From Haliscomenobacter sp. (GTDB lineage: Bacteria; Bacteroidota; Bacteroidia; Chitinophagales; Saprospiraceae), in the NCBI RefSeq assembly GCF_016718685.1, contig NZ_JADKCX010000004.1:57288-121287 (forward strand): a DNA stretch of 64,000 nucleotides, in the 5' to 3' direction. The notes beneath the pieces were generated by a model. It had not been told where the DNA came from. It was given only the letters and a program-made list of their open reading frames with translations, and did no database searches. How positions within the stretch are numbered: the first letter of the stretch is position 1; each line of letters begins with the position of its first letter. Of the stretch, positions 43,977-54,653 are shown piece by piece. The translations under genes and the position numbers were made by a program.

Positions 43977-44546
43977 GTGAAAAACATTGCCATTTTTGCT
44001 TCCGGCTCTGGTTCCAATGCCCGGAAGATCATGGAGTACTTTGCGGAACGCAACGATGTGAGTGTACAAATTGTCATTTCCAATCGCGCTGACGCCGGAG
44101 TGTTAAAAATTGCTGAAAATTTTGGGGTTGATTCAATAGTTATTCAACGCCGTACGTTCTACGAGTCGGAAGATGTATTATCGGTGTTGAATAAATATGA
44201 AATCTCCCTGATCGTTTTGGCTGGATTTTTGTGGTTGGTTCCACCGTACCTAGTCGAAGCGTACCAAGGTCGAATCGTAAATATTCACCCGGCGCTCCTC
44301 CCTAAATATGGAGGCAAAGGAATGCACGGAATACATGTTCACGAAGCCGTTAAAAAGGCCAATGAAAAAGAAAGTGGAATCACGATTCACTTTGTAAACG
44401 ACCACTACGACGAAGGTCAAATTATTTTCCAAGCCCGTTGTCAACTTTCACCCTCGGATGCTCCGGAAGACATTGCCCGGAAGGTCCTACAACTGGAACA
44501 CAAACACTACCCGGAAATCATTGATCAATTGCTCCATAGGTTTTAA
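43977..44546 (+). CDS. purN: Phosphoribosylglycinamide formyltransferase
   Basis: The folate-dependent GAR transformylase of purine synthesis, 189 residues. It starts with GTG (VKNIAIFASGSGSNARKIME), preferred because it gives the conserved phosphate-binding N-terminus. The catalytic set is in VNIHPALLPKYGGKGMHG, ESGITIHFVNDHYDEGQII (His and Asp) and the central Asn of VNIHP. No other pur gene is adjacent. A REP-like hairpin lies directly behind the stop codon. The frame is intact. Confidence 0.95.
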   Translation: MKNIAIFASGSGSNARKIMEYFAERNDVSVQIVISNRADAGVLKIAENFGVDSIVIQRRTFYESEDVLSVLNKYEISLIVLAGFLWLVPPYLVEAYQGRIVNIHPALLPKYGGKGMHGIHVHEAVKKANEKESGITIHFVNDHYDEGQIIFQARCQLSPSDAPEDIARKVLQLEHKHYPEIIDQLLHRF

Positions 44547-44551
44547 CAAAA

Positions 44552-44571
44552 CCCATGACTGTAGTCGTGGG
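44552..44571. repeat. REP-like hairpin 4
   Basis: CCCATGACT - GT - AGTCGTGGG: a 9-bp stem with one G-T pair, flanked by AA and ATA. It shares the AACCCA(C/T)GA...TCGTGGGA pattern of the hairpins beside the window-start transposase. It is 5 bp after purN and could also end its transcript. Confidence 0.65.
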
Positions 44572-44586
44572 ATAACTAGACAAGCT

Positions 44587-46636
44587 ATGTTGAAAAAACT
44601 AGTCTTTTGCTGCTCAACTTCAGCCTCATTTGCTCCCTCAATGCGCAAACCGCAAAAAAATTGATGAAACAAGGCGAAGAAGCCTTCACCAAGGGAAATT
44701 ATGTCCAAGCCGCCGATTTTTTTGAAAAATCCTGGCTCAAAGGAAAAAAACCGGAAGCGGTTTTTAAAGCGGGTGAAGCATACTATTTGCTGCGCAATTA
44801 CCGCAAAGCCTCCGAAGCATACCTCAATGTGAAGGACAAAAACGATCAATTCCCTTTGGTAGGGCTAAAGTATGCCCGCAGCCTCAAGCAGGATGGGCAA
44901 TACGACAAAGCTTCAAAAGCTTTCAGCGATTTTCGCGACAACTACAACGGCGATGGTAAAGCCGTATTGGAAGACATTGTACAATCGGAAATACAGGGTT
45001 GTGAACTGGGGAAATTATTACCCGCACAAGCCCAGCAAGGCCTTGAGGTCAACCATGCTGGCGCAGGTGTGAATACCAGTGACAACGAATTTGGGCCATT
45101 GCCCATCGACAAAGGTTTATTGTACTTCTCCTCTACCATTGGAGGAACCGCGCGCATTTATCGTTCTTCGCTGGCCGATAATGTCTGGGGTAAAGGCTCT
45201 ACGCCGGAGAATTTCCCCGTCATTCAGAAAGGTCAATACTGTCATGGTTCTTTGACTCCCGATGGCCAACGCTTTTATTTCACCATCTGTGATGCAGCCA
45301 GTACCTTCAGCAACACGACGACCCGTTGTGAAATTTACGTGATCCGCAAACAAGCCGCAGGTTGGTCCGCTCCGGAAATGCTTCCTGAAGCCATCAACGC
45401 CAAAGGAACTACGGCTACCCAACCCAACGTTGTACAAGCCGGAGGGAAGGAAATCCTATATTTTGCATCCAACCGCACCGGTGGCCGGGGCGGCATGGAC
45501 CTCTGGTACGCCGAGCGTCCCTTGAGCGCAACCGGGAATTCATTTTCTACCCCATTAACCTGGGGGCAGCCGTCAATACCTTGGGCGATGAAATGACCCC
45601 TTATTTTAGCCCTGGTGAAGGCGTGCTGTATTTTGCCTCCAATGGCCAAACGTCAATTGGTGGATTCGACATCTTCAGTTCAAGAGGAGAACTGAGTAAC
45701 TGGGCACCAGCCGACAACCTGGGATTGCCTTACAACTCGCCTGCCGACGATTATTACTACATCAAACACAGCGATGGAGAAGGGGGCTTTTTGGTGTCAA
45801 ACCGCATCGTGGCAGGTGAAAAACTGACCACCAAAGACGACGATATTTTTGAAATCAAAAGCAAACTGCTGGTTGCCAAATTGCAAGGGAATGTCTTTGC
45901 ACAAGAAACGGGCGAGCCCATCAATAAGTATTTGTTGACCTTGTACGAAATTCGCGCCGACGAGTCGGAATCTATCTTGCTCAACCGTGAATTCAACGCC
46001 AGTACTTACGACCTTGAACTGCTGCCCAACCGCAAGTTTCGGGTAGAAATCACTGCGCAAGGTTACGCTACTGGAGCGTATAGCTTTGTTACCGACAACC
46101 CGAATGGACAGGCCTATGGTCAACCTTTGATGTTGGTAAAATTGGGTGGGGGAATAGCGAATAACAACCCGGCCAATAACAACCCGCCAAACACCAATCC
46201 GGGAAACAATCCACCTACCGGAAATCCAAACCCCAACTATCCGCCCAATACCAACCCAGGGAACAATCCTCCACCCAACAATTATCCTGGAGCCAATCCA
46301 AGTGGAGGTACTTACACCGCCCGTGGGGCTGGCCCGGCAGATAAAGAGGAATATGCTACGGATGCGCCGCGTTACGAAGGCGAGTACTACAAAATCCAAC
46401 TGGTTGCCTTGAGCAATTACCGGTCCGATGATAAGCGGTATACGCCATTGACCGAGTTGGGCAATCTGCAAACCGAAACGATCCTTAGCAAAAAGATGAC
46501 CCGTGTACTGGTGGCTACTTTTTATACCAAAGACGACGCCAAACGGGCACTCGCTGCGGTAAAGAAAAAAGGTTTTACCCTGGCCTTCATCGTGAAATAC
46601 AACAATGGCGAGCGTTACGGACGGGTAAATCTGTAA
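44587..46636 (+). CDS. TPR-PD40-SPOR envelope protein (PorE/gliding-motility-like), frame broken twice
   Basis: The gene starts MLKKLV at 44587; the frame shifts near 44605 to LLLNFSLICSLNAQTAKKLM, a signal peptide, and again near 45555 (ATG then EFIFYPINLGAAVNTLGDEM). Domains in order: TPR-like repeats (about 20-130), PD40/WD40-like beta repeats (GPLPIDKGLLYFSSTIGG; SLTPDGQRFYFTICDA; YFSPGEGVLYFASNGQ), a carboxypeptidase-like regulatory beta domain (LQGNVFAQETGEPINKYLLT), a linker of NPGNNPP-type repeats, and a C-terminal SPOR domain (YYKIQLVALSNYRSDDK ... AFIVKYNNG). Joined length is about 680 residues. The TPR-PD40 order resembles T9SS-associated outer-membrane components of Bacteroidota. 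The location is likely periplasmic, bound to peptidoglycan. Confidence 0.75.
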
Positions 46637-46663
46637 TTAACGATAAATTTGTTCTACTTTTGT

Positions 46664-46702
46664 CGGGGTTTGGGCACGATGGGTGTTCAAACCCCGATTT
46701 TT
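46664..46702 (+). terminator. Rho-independent terminator after the SPOR gene
   Basis: CGGGGTTTG (46664-46672) and CAAACCCCG (46688-46696) are perfect arms with a 15-nt loop, followed by ATTTTTATT. It is 28 bp after the stop codon. The remaining gap to 46824 holds a small TCCGCC/GGCGGA hairpin (46715-46729) and GCAGATT words, nothing else. Confidence 0.8.
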
Positions 46703-46824
46703 ATTGATGTCTTTTCCGCCTGCGGCGGAATTAGCCGCAGATTGACGCAGATTTTTGACTGGTTACAACATCGTCTGCGTGATCTGGGGGATTTCTACAT
46801 CCACCGCAGGTGTGTCAACAATTT

Positions 46825-47661
46825 ATGGCAAAACAAATGCGCCGTAAACCAAGCGCTAGCGGCAAACCAAAAACAGAACGCAGACCCAGTGCTTACGGCA
46901 AAACCAAAGCAGAACGTAGACCCAGTGCGCCGGAATCCACCGAGGGCATGCGCCTCAATAAATATGTTGCTCATTGTGGTGTTGCTTCCCGGCGGGAGGC
47001 CGCCGAAATTGTCAAACAAGGCCACATTACGGTCAACAGTGTAGTGGAAACGGAGCCTTTTTACCAAATCAAAACCGGGGATATTGTCAAGTACAAAGGC
47101 CAGGTCATCCGACCTGAAGTGCGCCGGGTGTATTATTTGATGAACAAACCCAAAAACGTCATCACCACCACCTCCGATGAAAAAGGCCGCAAAACCGTAC
47201 TGGACCTGGTAGCCGATCGGGTCGAGGAACGGGTATTCCCCGTAGGCCGCCTGGACCGCGATACGACTGGCCTGCTCTTGCTGACGAATGATGGGGAGTT
47301 GGCGCTAAAAATGACCCACCCAAGTTATAAAATCAAAAAAATATACCACGCTACCCTGAATAAAACGGTTTCGAAAGAGGATCTGGAAAAAATTCGGGCA
47401 GGCCTGGAACTTGAAGATGGCCCCGCGCCCGTGGATGCCGCCGATTACATTGTGGAACGTCCACACAGCGAGGTAGGCTTAACCGTCCACATTGGCCGCA
47501 ACCGCATTGTGCGCCGCATTTTTGAACACCTGGGCTACGAAGTACTGAAACTGGATCGGGTGTATTTGGGCGGTTTGACAAAGAAAGATTTGCCCCGGGG
47601 TTTTGTGCGTAGGTTGACGAGCCAGGAGGTGATTATGTTGAAGCATTTTACAGGGAAGTAG
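46825..47661 (+). CDS. 23S rRNA pseudouridine synthase, RluB/RluE/RluF type
   Basis: 278 residues from MAKQMRRKPSASGKPKTERR. A basic N-terminal extension repeats the unit RRPSA-x-GK-x-K-x-E. The S4 RNA-binding domain follows (GMRLNKYVAHCGVASRREAA). The catalytic domain has VFPVGRLDRDTTGLLLLTND with the active-site Asp and, later, VGLTVHIGRNRIVRRIFEHL. The family modifies uridines in the peptidyl-transferase region of 23S rRNA. Which of the RluB/E/F specificities applies cannot be told from motifs alone; RluB is most likely. The frame is intact. Confidence 0.93.
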   Translation: MAKQMRRKPSASGKPKTERRPSAYGKTKAERRPSAPESTEGMRLNKYVAHCGVASRREAAEIVKQGHITVNSVVETEPFYQIKTGDIVKYKGQVIRPEVRRVYYLMNKPKNVITTTSDEKGRKTVLDLVADRVEERVFPVGRLDRDTTGLLLLTNDGELALKMTHPSYKIKKIYHATLNKTVSKEDLEKIRAGLELEDGPAPVDAADYIVERPHSEVGLTVHIGRNRIVRRIFEHLGYEVLKLDRVYLGGLTKKDLPRGFVRRLTSQEVIMLKHFTGK

Positions 47662-47781
47662 AGGGAGCCAATCTTTCCTCCACCCCCATAAAATCCAAAA
47701 ATCCTTCCCCTCCAATGACATCCCTCACTTGGCATTCCCCCTAAAATCCCGTAATTTGGCGCTTAACCAAATTACTGCCCT

Positions 47782-49923
47782 ATGGCCCGCCCTGATTTTC
47801 GCAACATTCCACTCGACCTGAACCTCGGCGGAGACAATCCTCCAGCCGAGCAAGCCGAACCCTGGCTCAGCCCGGAGAAAATTCCCGTAAAACCAGTTTA
47901 CGGGCCTGCGGATTTACACAGTGCACAGCACTTGCGCTACGCTGCGGGCATTCCTCCATTTTTGCGCGGGCCGTACGCCAGCATGTACACCATCCGGCCC
48001 TGGACCATCCGGCAATACGCGGGTTTTCCACCGCCGAAGAAAGCAATGCCTTTTACCGCCGCAACCTCGCGCAGGGGCAGAAAGGCCTGTCGGTTGCCTT
48101 TGACCTGGCTACGCACCGGGGTTACGATTCCGATCACGAGCGGGTGCAAGGCGACGTAGGTAAAGCGGGCGTCGCCATCGACAGTGTAGAGGACATGAAG
48201 ATCCTCTTCGATCAAATTCCCCTGGATGAAATGTCGGTTTCCATGACCATGAACGGCGCCGTCATCCCCATCATGGCCTTTTATATTGTAGCCGCTGAAG
48301 AGCAGGGCTTCAAGCCCGAACAACTCAGTGGCACCATTCAAAACGACATCCTCAAGGAGTTCATGGTGCGCAACACCTACATTTATCCGCCGGAACAATC
48401 GATGCGCATCATCGCCGATGTGTTTGCTTACACGGCGCAGTACATGCCCAAGTTCAATTCTATTTCCATCAGTGGGTACCACATGCAGGAAGCGGGCGCC
48501 CCCGCCGACCTGGAATTGGCCTACACCCTGGCCGATGGCTGGGAGTACCTGCGCACGGGGGTGAAGGCGGGACTGGACATTGACAATTTTGCGCCACGCC
48601 TTTCCTTCTTTTGGGCCATTGGCATGAATCATTTTATGGAAATTGCCAAAATGCGCGCCTGGGCGTTTGTTGTGGTCAAAAATTGTGCAGCAGTTTGGAC
48701 CCAAAGACCCCAAGTCTATGGCGCTGCGCACGCACTGCCAGACCTCGGGCTGGAGCCTCACCGAGCAAGACCCCTTCAACAATGTTGGGCGCACGGCCAT
48801 TGAAGCGCTGGCGGCTGCCCTGGGTGGCACACAATCCTTGCATACCAACTCGCTCGACGAGGCCATTGCACTGCCTACTGACTTTTCAGCTAAAATTGCC
48901 CGCGACACCCAAATTTACCTACAAAAAGAAACCGACATCTGCCGAGCTGTAGACCCCTGGGCGGGCAGCTACTACGTGGAATACCTTACGGATAAACTGG
49001 CCAAACGCGCCTGGGAGCTGATTGAAGAGGTGGAAGAATTGGGCGGTATGGCGAAGGCCATCGAAGAGGGTTTGCCCAAATTGCGCATCGAAGAAGCGGC
49101 TGCACGCAAACAAGCGCGGATCGATAGTGGAAAAGACCAAATTGTGGGGGTCAACGTGTTTCGGCAGGAGCATGAAGCCCCGATCGACATTCTGGACGTG
49201 GACAATGCAGCCGTGCGCGATGCCCAAATTCGCCGCCTGCAGGCTACCAAAAGCCAGCGCGACGAAGTTGCTTGTCAGGCTGCTTTGCAAAAATTAAAAC
49301 GTTGCGCCCAGGGTGAAGCGGGAAACTTGCTGGCCATCGCCATCGAATGTGCCCGTTTGCGGGCAACGCTGGGTGAAATTTCCTGGGCCATGGAGGAGGT
49401 ATTTGGCCGCTTTACCCCCGTAACCCGTAGCGTTTCCGGGGTGTACCGCAGCGAATCGGGCAGCGACGAAAATTTCCGCGAAGCCCAGGAACTGGCCGAT
49501 CAGTTTGCCGAACTGGAAGGCCGTCGCCCCCGCATCATGATTGCGAAATTGGGGCAGGATGGCCACGACCGCGGGTCCAAAGTCATCGCGACCAGCTTTG
49601 CCGACCTGGGTTTTGATGTCGACATCGGTCCTTTGTTCCAAACGCCTGCCGAAGCAGCTCGTCAGGCGGTAGAAAACGATGTACATATTTTGGGTATTTC
49701 TTCCCTGGCGGCGGGTCATAAAACTCTGGTGCCGCAAACCATCGCCGAACTGGCCAAATTGGGTCGCGATGACATTATGGTTGTCGTTGGCGGGGTGATT
49801 CCGGCGCAGGACTATGAGTTTTTGTACGCGCAAGGCGTAGTGGGCGTGTTTGGGCCGGGGACGAAGATCTCGAAGGCAGCGGCGGAGTTGTTGAAGTTGT
49901 TGATTGAGATGGTGGCTTCATAA
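47782..49923 (+). CDS. scpA: Methylmalonyl-CoA mutase, large (B12-binding) subunit, frame broken twice
   Basis: B12-dependent interconversion of methylmalonyl-CoA and succinyl-CoA. The gene starts MARPDFRNIPLDLNLGG. The CoA-binding TIM barrel includes FLRGPYASMYTIRPWTIRQY, SVSMTMNGAVIPIMAFYI and YHMQEAGAPADLELAYTLAD. The C-terminal cobalamin domain has KLGQDGHDRGSKVIATSFAD with the axial His. Frames break near 48028 (one T missing in a T-run before CCACCGCCGAAG) and near 48662 (extra G in TGGGCG). Joined length is about 713 residues, normal for the large subunit. The small subunit is not seen next to it. Errors are the likeliest explanation. The symbol mutB/mcmA is also in use. Confidence 0.93.
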
Positions 49924-49927
49924 AAAA

Positions 49928-49971
49928 AAGGTTGAGGTTTAACATTGCGCGCAATGTTGAACCTCAACCTT
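49928..49971. terminator. Bidirectional terminator between mutase and DUF4783 genes
   Basis: A near-perfect ~21-bp stem (AAGGTTGAGGTT with AACCTCAACCTT, plus AACATTGC with GCAATGTT) with a tiny loop sits between two convergent genes. A T-run follows on the minus strand. Confidence 0.8.
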
Positions 49972-49992
49972 AAGACCTAAAAATTATTTTAT

Positions 49993-50370
49993 TTATTCCT
50001 TATCAAACCTCAGTTCCTGCACAAAGAACTTATCGCCTTCCACCCTTGCATAGATGTATACGCGGAAAGTACCCGACGTAGTGGTCAAATTGCCAATGCT
50101 ATAGTGGGCCTCTTTGCCTTTGGATTGGCCAGTGTGCATTTGACTAAAGGTTTGTGGTTTATTTTTGCCAAAGAAGTTTTTCAGAACCTGTACAGCTTCG
50201 GTTTTGCCGTAGACATTCTCTTGCTCCAGAATGGCAATTTCCACAGATTTATCCAGGTATGGCTCCAAAGCAGTCACGTTACCGGTGCTGATGGCTTTGG
50301 TAATGCTGTCGAGTGCAAGCTGCTGGTCCCAAATATTTATGGCCAACAAGAATATCAATAGGCTTTTCAT
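49993..50370 (-). CDS. DUF4783 family exported protein
   Basis: 125 residues with a short signal peptide (MKSLLIFLLAINIWDQQ). The body DSITKAISTGNVTALEPYLD, then VEIAILEQENVYGKTEAVQV and LKNFFGKNKPQTFSQMHTGQ resembles the DUF4783 / SnoaL-like (NTF2-fold) family typical of Bacteroidota. The function is unknown. It is convergent with the mutase gene. Confidence 0.8.
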   Translation of the reverse strand: MKSLLIFLLAINIWDQQLALDSITKAISTGNVTALEPYLDKSVEIAILEQENVYGKTEAVQVLKNFFGKNKPQTFSQMHTGQSKGKEAHYSIGNLTTTSGTFRVYIYARVEGDKFFVQELRFDKE

Positions 50371-50747
50371 AGTCGTCCTTTTTTAGGGTTAGGCCGACCG
50401 GTTTGGTTTAACGAGAACGATCGACCTTTAAAATGTACAGTTTCATCCACATGATTAACCTCCTTCACAGTTTGGTCACAGCATGAAGTGTTTTTAAACT
50501 CCAGGTTCGTTCCTCTTTTGGTTCGATTCCGATTGTTTAGCACTTTTGCTGGTTTTCTCATTTATGACGCATTCGTCGGGTGATGGTAACATTTTTTTTC
50601 TAAACACACAAATCATTAACGCCTTTTTTCTTTTTTTAATTGTTATTATGTGAGAAAAAAGGCCTAATGGTCTTTAACTATCAGTGGCTTGTGCTAATTT
50701 CGGCGCGAAATACACTCTTATCGGTATTCATTAGATTTTAACCAAAC
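50371..50747. other. Divergent intergenic region upstream of gpmI
   Basis: 377 bp between the DUF4783 start and gpmI. It holds an 11-bp perfect inverted repeat, GCCTTTTTTCT (50621-50631) and AGAAAAAAGGC (50653-50663), in an AT-rich stretch, and a TAATTTCG that could be a weak -7 box near 50694-50701. No coding sequence was recognised. Confidence 0.45.
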
Positions 50748-52281
50748 ATGAGCACAAAAAAAGTTTTACTGGTCATTATGGACGGTTGGGGATTGGGACA
50801 AGTTCCTTTAGCCGATGCAATCGCACAAGCTAATACACCTTTTGTAGACGGTTTAAACCAGCAATACCCCCATGCGACCCTGATAACACATAGTGAACAA
50901 GTGGGTTTGCCCGATGGCCAAATGGGCAACTCCGAAGTAGGCCACCTCAACATTGGTGCCGGACGGGTGGTGTACCAGGAATTGGCCCGCATCAACAAAG
51001 CCATTCGGGATCGGGAATTGCACCAAAGCCCGGTATTGCTCGATGCCATCAAATACGCCAAAGAAAACGATAAACCCTTGCACATTTTTGGCCTGGTATC
51101 GGATGGTGGGGTACACTCACACATCAATCACCTCAAGGCCTTGATTGATATCGTGGAAGAACAGGGCTTGAAAAAAGCGTTTATCCATGCCTTTACCGAT
51201 GGACGCGATTGTGATCCCAAAAGTGGACTGGGGTTCATTCAAGAAATTGTAGATTACACCGCAGGTAAGGCTACCAAGTTGGCTTCAGTCGTTGGTCGCT
51301 ATTACGCCATGGATCGCGACAAACGTTGGGAACGGGTCAAATTGGCCTACGATGCGTTGGTGAATGGGATAGGTGAGCCGAGTACCGATGTACTCAAAAC
51401 CTTCCAGGCGCGTTACGCTGCGGGTGAAACCGATGAGTTCATCAAACCCATCATTTGTACCGATGCAAATGGCCAGCCCTTGGCCAAAATCCAGGACGGT
51501 GACGCCCTGCTGTGTTTCAACTTCCGCACCGATCGCCCCCGGGAAATTTCTCAGGTGTTGACCCAAACCGATTTCCCTGATTTCGGCATGCACAAGCTCA
51601 ACTTGCGCTACGTCACCATGACGACCTACGATGAAACGTACCAAAACGTAGCGGTCATTTTCCAGAATGACAACCTGAGCAATACGCTGGGCGAAGTGCT
51701 GTCCAAAGCTGGAAAAACCCAGGTGCGCATTGCTGAAACAGAAAAATACCCCCACGTTACCTTCTTTTTCAATGGGGGTAGAGAAGAACCTTTTGCGGGT
51801 GAACGCCGCTTGATGGTGCCCTCAGCCAAGGTGGCTACTTATGATTTGCAACCGGAAATGAGCGCAGTGGGCATTACCGATGCCATCGTTACCGATATCG
51901 TCGAAAACCAACCCGACTTCATTTGCCTCCAACTACGCCAACGCTGACATGGTGGGGCATACTGGCGTGTTTTCAGCGGCCATTAAGGCCGCGGAGACTG
52001 TGGACACCTGCATGAATAAGCTCATCAATACTGCCCTGGATTACGATTACGATTGCATCATCATTGCGGATCATGGCAACTCCGATTACATGATCAATGA
52101 AGATGGCACCCCAAATACTGCGCACACCAAAAACCCGGTGCCCATTATTTACGTCAGTGCTCAGGCGGCGGGTGCGAAGGTGAAGGATGGTAAATTGGGC
52201 GACATTGCTCCAACCATTCTCAAGCTGATGGGCGTTCCTACGCCAGCTGAAATGACAGGTACGGTATTGATTGAAAGATGA
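50748..52281 (+). CDS. gpmI: 2,3-bisphosphoglycerate-independent phosphoglycerate mutase, frame broken once
   Basis: Glycolytic enzyme interconverting 3- and 2-phosphoglycerate with two Mn ions. The start MSTKKVLLVIMDGWGLGQVP has the first metal Asp, and GQMGNSEVGHLNIGAG carries the catalytic Ser62. HAFTDGRDCDPKSGLGFIQE and FNFRTDRPREISQVL are family signatures. Near 51934 an extra C in GCCTCCAAC shifts the frame between DFICL and NYANADMVGHTGVFSAAIKA. The last part has IIADHGNSDYMINEDG with the second metal site. Joined length is about 510 residues, normal. An essential enzyme broken in a C-run suggests a sequence error. Confidence 0.95.
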
Positions 52282-52288
52282 TTCTTTT

Positions 52289-52329
52289 GCTACGAAGACA
52301 CGAAGCCTAACCCTTGGTGTCTTCGTGGC
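52289..52329. repeat. Intergenic inverted repeat (ACGAAGACAC type)
   Basis: GCTACGAAGACACGAAG (52289-52305) pairs with CTTGGTGTCTTCGTGGC (52313-52329) with two mismatches, directly after gpmI. It shares words with the repeat at 39345-39394 and may act as the gpmI terminator. Confidence 0.6.
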
Positions 52330-52399
52330 AAATTTTCTTCATCCTTCTTCCTGCGCAACCCTGGCTTTGTTTAGCGTGTTATGTCTAAAAATTTTATCG

Positions 52400-52957
52400 A
52401 TGCAAAAATATCTTCTTGTTTTTTTTACCTTGTTGGCACTCTGGAGCTGTACCTCCAACAGTGTTTCTGAAAGCACTTCGGCTGAGCGCGATATTTATTT
52501 TTTTGACATTGCCGGCTTTTTTAATGCCCAAATCAAGCAGCTCAACACGGATCAATTAAAAGCGAACAAAACCGTTAAGTACAACGCCAAAAGGGATGTT
52601 TTGCAGGACCAAAGTCTCGACTACGAAAAAGAACTGACCGTTTTTGTCCATTCCGACATCAACAAACTTTCCTGGCGGGAAAAATACCAGGCGGATACGC
52701 TTCGTACTGCCGGAGAAATTCAGTCCATCACCTACAAAGCGCTGGATGATCAGCTCAAGACCCAAAAAATCGCGATCACTTTTGCCAACAATCAAATAGA
52801 ACGCATCGCCATTCAAAACCACCTCAAAAGCATCATGGCCAGTACCTGGCAGGAACTGGAATACCGTCCACGCAAGGGCTATCAAGTGCATGGCAAACAA
52901 ACCATGCGCCTCAGCGGTGAGGATGAAATGGGCATTGAAGTAGAGTTTGCACAATAA
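52400..52957 (+). CDS. Hypothetical lipoprotein
   Basis: 185 residues. The start MQKYLLVFFTLLALWSCTSN gives a clear lipoprotein signal (lipobox ALWSC); the frame is open upstream but that part falls in the repeat. The mature part (DIYFFDIAGFFNAQIKQLNT ... YRPRKGYQVHGKQTMRLSGE) alternates strands and charged helices. I do not recognise a family. It lies between gpmI and nadB on the same strand. Confidence 0.75.
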   Translation: MQKYLLVFFTLLALWSCTSNSVSESTSAERDIYFFDIAGFFNAQIKQLNTDQLKANKTVKYNAKRDVLQDQSLDYEKELTVFVHSDINKLSWREKYQADTLRTAGEIQSITYKALDDQLKTQKIAITFANNQIERIAIQNHLKSIMASTWQELEYRPRKGYQVHGKQTMRLSGEDEMGIEVEFAQ

Positions 52958-53029
52958 ATGAAATTACTGGAACTTACACGCAAACAACCGTTTCTTGTTT
53001 GCGTTAGTAGTTCACACAATTGATTCCTG

Positions 53030-54632
53030 ATGATCGAGACCGACGTCCTCATTATTGGCTCTGGCATCGGCGGGCTGAGCACCGCCATCAAAATTGCCGA
53101 AGCACGGCCCGACCTATCCATTACAGTACTCACCAAAACCATCGAAGGCGAAAGCAATACGCGTTACGCGCAAGGTGGGGTAGCTGCGGTGTGGGATGCA
53201 GAGGTCGATTCCTATACCAAACACAAAGAAGATACCCTGGATGCCGGGGATGGACTTTGTGATGAAAAATTGTCGACATCGTGGTGTCCGAAGGCCCCGA
53301 CCGGGTGCGTGACATCATCGATTGGGGTGCGAGGTTCGACAAGAAAAAGACACGATTGAATACGACCTGGCGCGCGAGGGTGGCCACTCCGAAAAGCGCA
53401 TTCTCCACTACAAAGACCTCACCGGTTGGGAGATGCAACGGGCAGTAATGGCCAAAACCGATGAATTGCCCAACATCACCATTTATGAGCATTATTTTGC
53501 CATCGACCTGATCACGCAGCACCATTTGGGGCATTCAGTCACCCGCTTGAGGCAAGACATCCAATGTTATGGAACCTATGCACTGAATAAAAAAAACAAC
53601 GTCATTGAAACCATCCTGGCCCGAGTAACCGTGGTGGCAACGGGTGGCGCAGGACAAGTGTATCGCGCGACGACCAACCCGGTTATTGCCTCTGGAGATG
53701 GTATTTCCATGGCTTATCGTGCCAAAGGCTGGACGGAGAACATGGAGTTTGTCCAATTTCACCCAACCTCTTTGTACCACCCCGGTGGAGACAACCCCGT
53801 TTTTCTGGTCTCGGAAGCCGTACGTGGCTTTGGCGGCATCCTCAAGAGCAAGGAAGGGGAGGAATTTATGCACAAATACGACCCCCGCAAGTCATTGGCT
53901 CCGCGTGACATCGTGGCGCGTGCCATCGACAACGAAATGAAAGTACGTGGGGAAGACTGCATGTACCTGGATTGCCGCCACCTCAACCATGAAGACTTTG
54001 TGGCGCACTTTCCCACCATCTACGACAAGTGCAAAAGCATCGGCATCGACCCCATGAAGGACATGATCCCCGTGGCACCGGCCTGTCATTACATGTGTGG
54101 GGGCATCAAAGTGGATGATTTGGGGCAAACCACCATTCAGCGCATGTACGCAGTAGGGGAGTGTACTTCTACGGGTTTGCACGGGGCCAATCGTCTGGCC
54201 TCTAACTCACTGCTCGAAGCAATGGTATTTGCGCACCGGATTGCCGCCGATATTTTGCCCAAAATTGACGCCTGGAGCATCCAAAAAGGGATCCCCGATT
54301 GGAACGCGGGCGGTACCACCGACCCCAAAGAAATGGTGCTCATCACCCAAAGCATCAAGGAACTGAAAGAAATCATGAGCAGTTACGTGGGCATCGTGCG
54401 CTCGAATGTGCGCCTCAAAAGGGCGCTCGATCGCCTGGAGTTGCTGTACCACGAAACGGAAGAGATTTACAATACGACTACGATCAGCCCACAATTGTGC
54501 GAATTGCGCAATTTGATCACGATTGCGTATTTGATCACGCGTTCAGCGCGCTTGCGCAAGGAGAGCCGGGGGCTGCATTATACCACGGATTACCCGGAGC
54601 GGGCGCCGTTTGTGCAGACGAATGTAATCTGA
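53030..54632 (+). CDS. nadB: L-aspartate oxidase, frame broken twice
   Basis: FAD enzyme that oxidises aspartate to iminoaspartate, first step of NAD synthesis. MIETDVLIIGSGIGGLSTAI is the FAD dinucleotide-binding start, and NTRYAQGGVAAVW is the conserved substrate-side loop. Two single-base deletions, near 53264 (A-run before TTGTCGAC) and near 53347 (AAGAAAAAGACACG), interrupt the gene. After them come VVATGGAGQVYRATTNPVIA, FVQFHPTSLYH, PRKSLAPRDIVARAI and ACHYMCGGIKVD with GLHGANRLASNSLLEA. Joined length is about 535 residues. The gene is otherwise complete, so errors are more likely than loss. No nadA or nadC is adjacent. Confidence 0.95.
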
Positions 54633-54653
54633 TAAAATGCTGATTTTCTTTTG

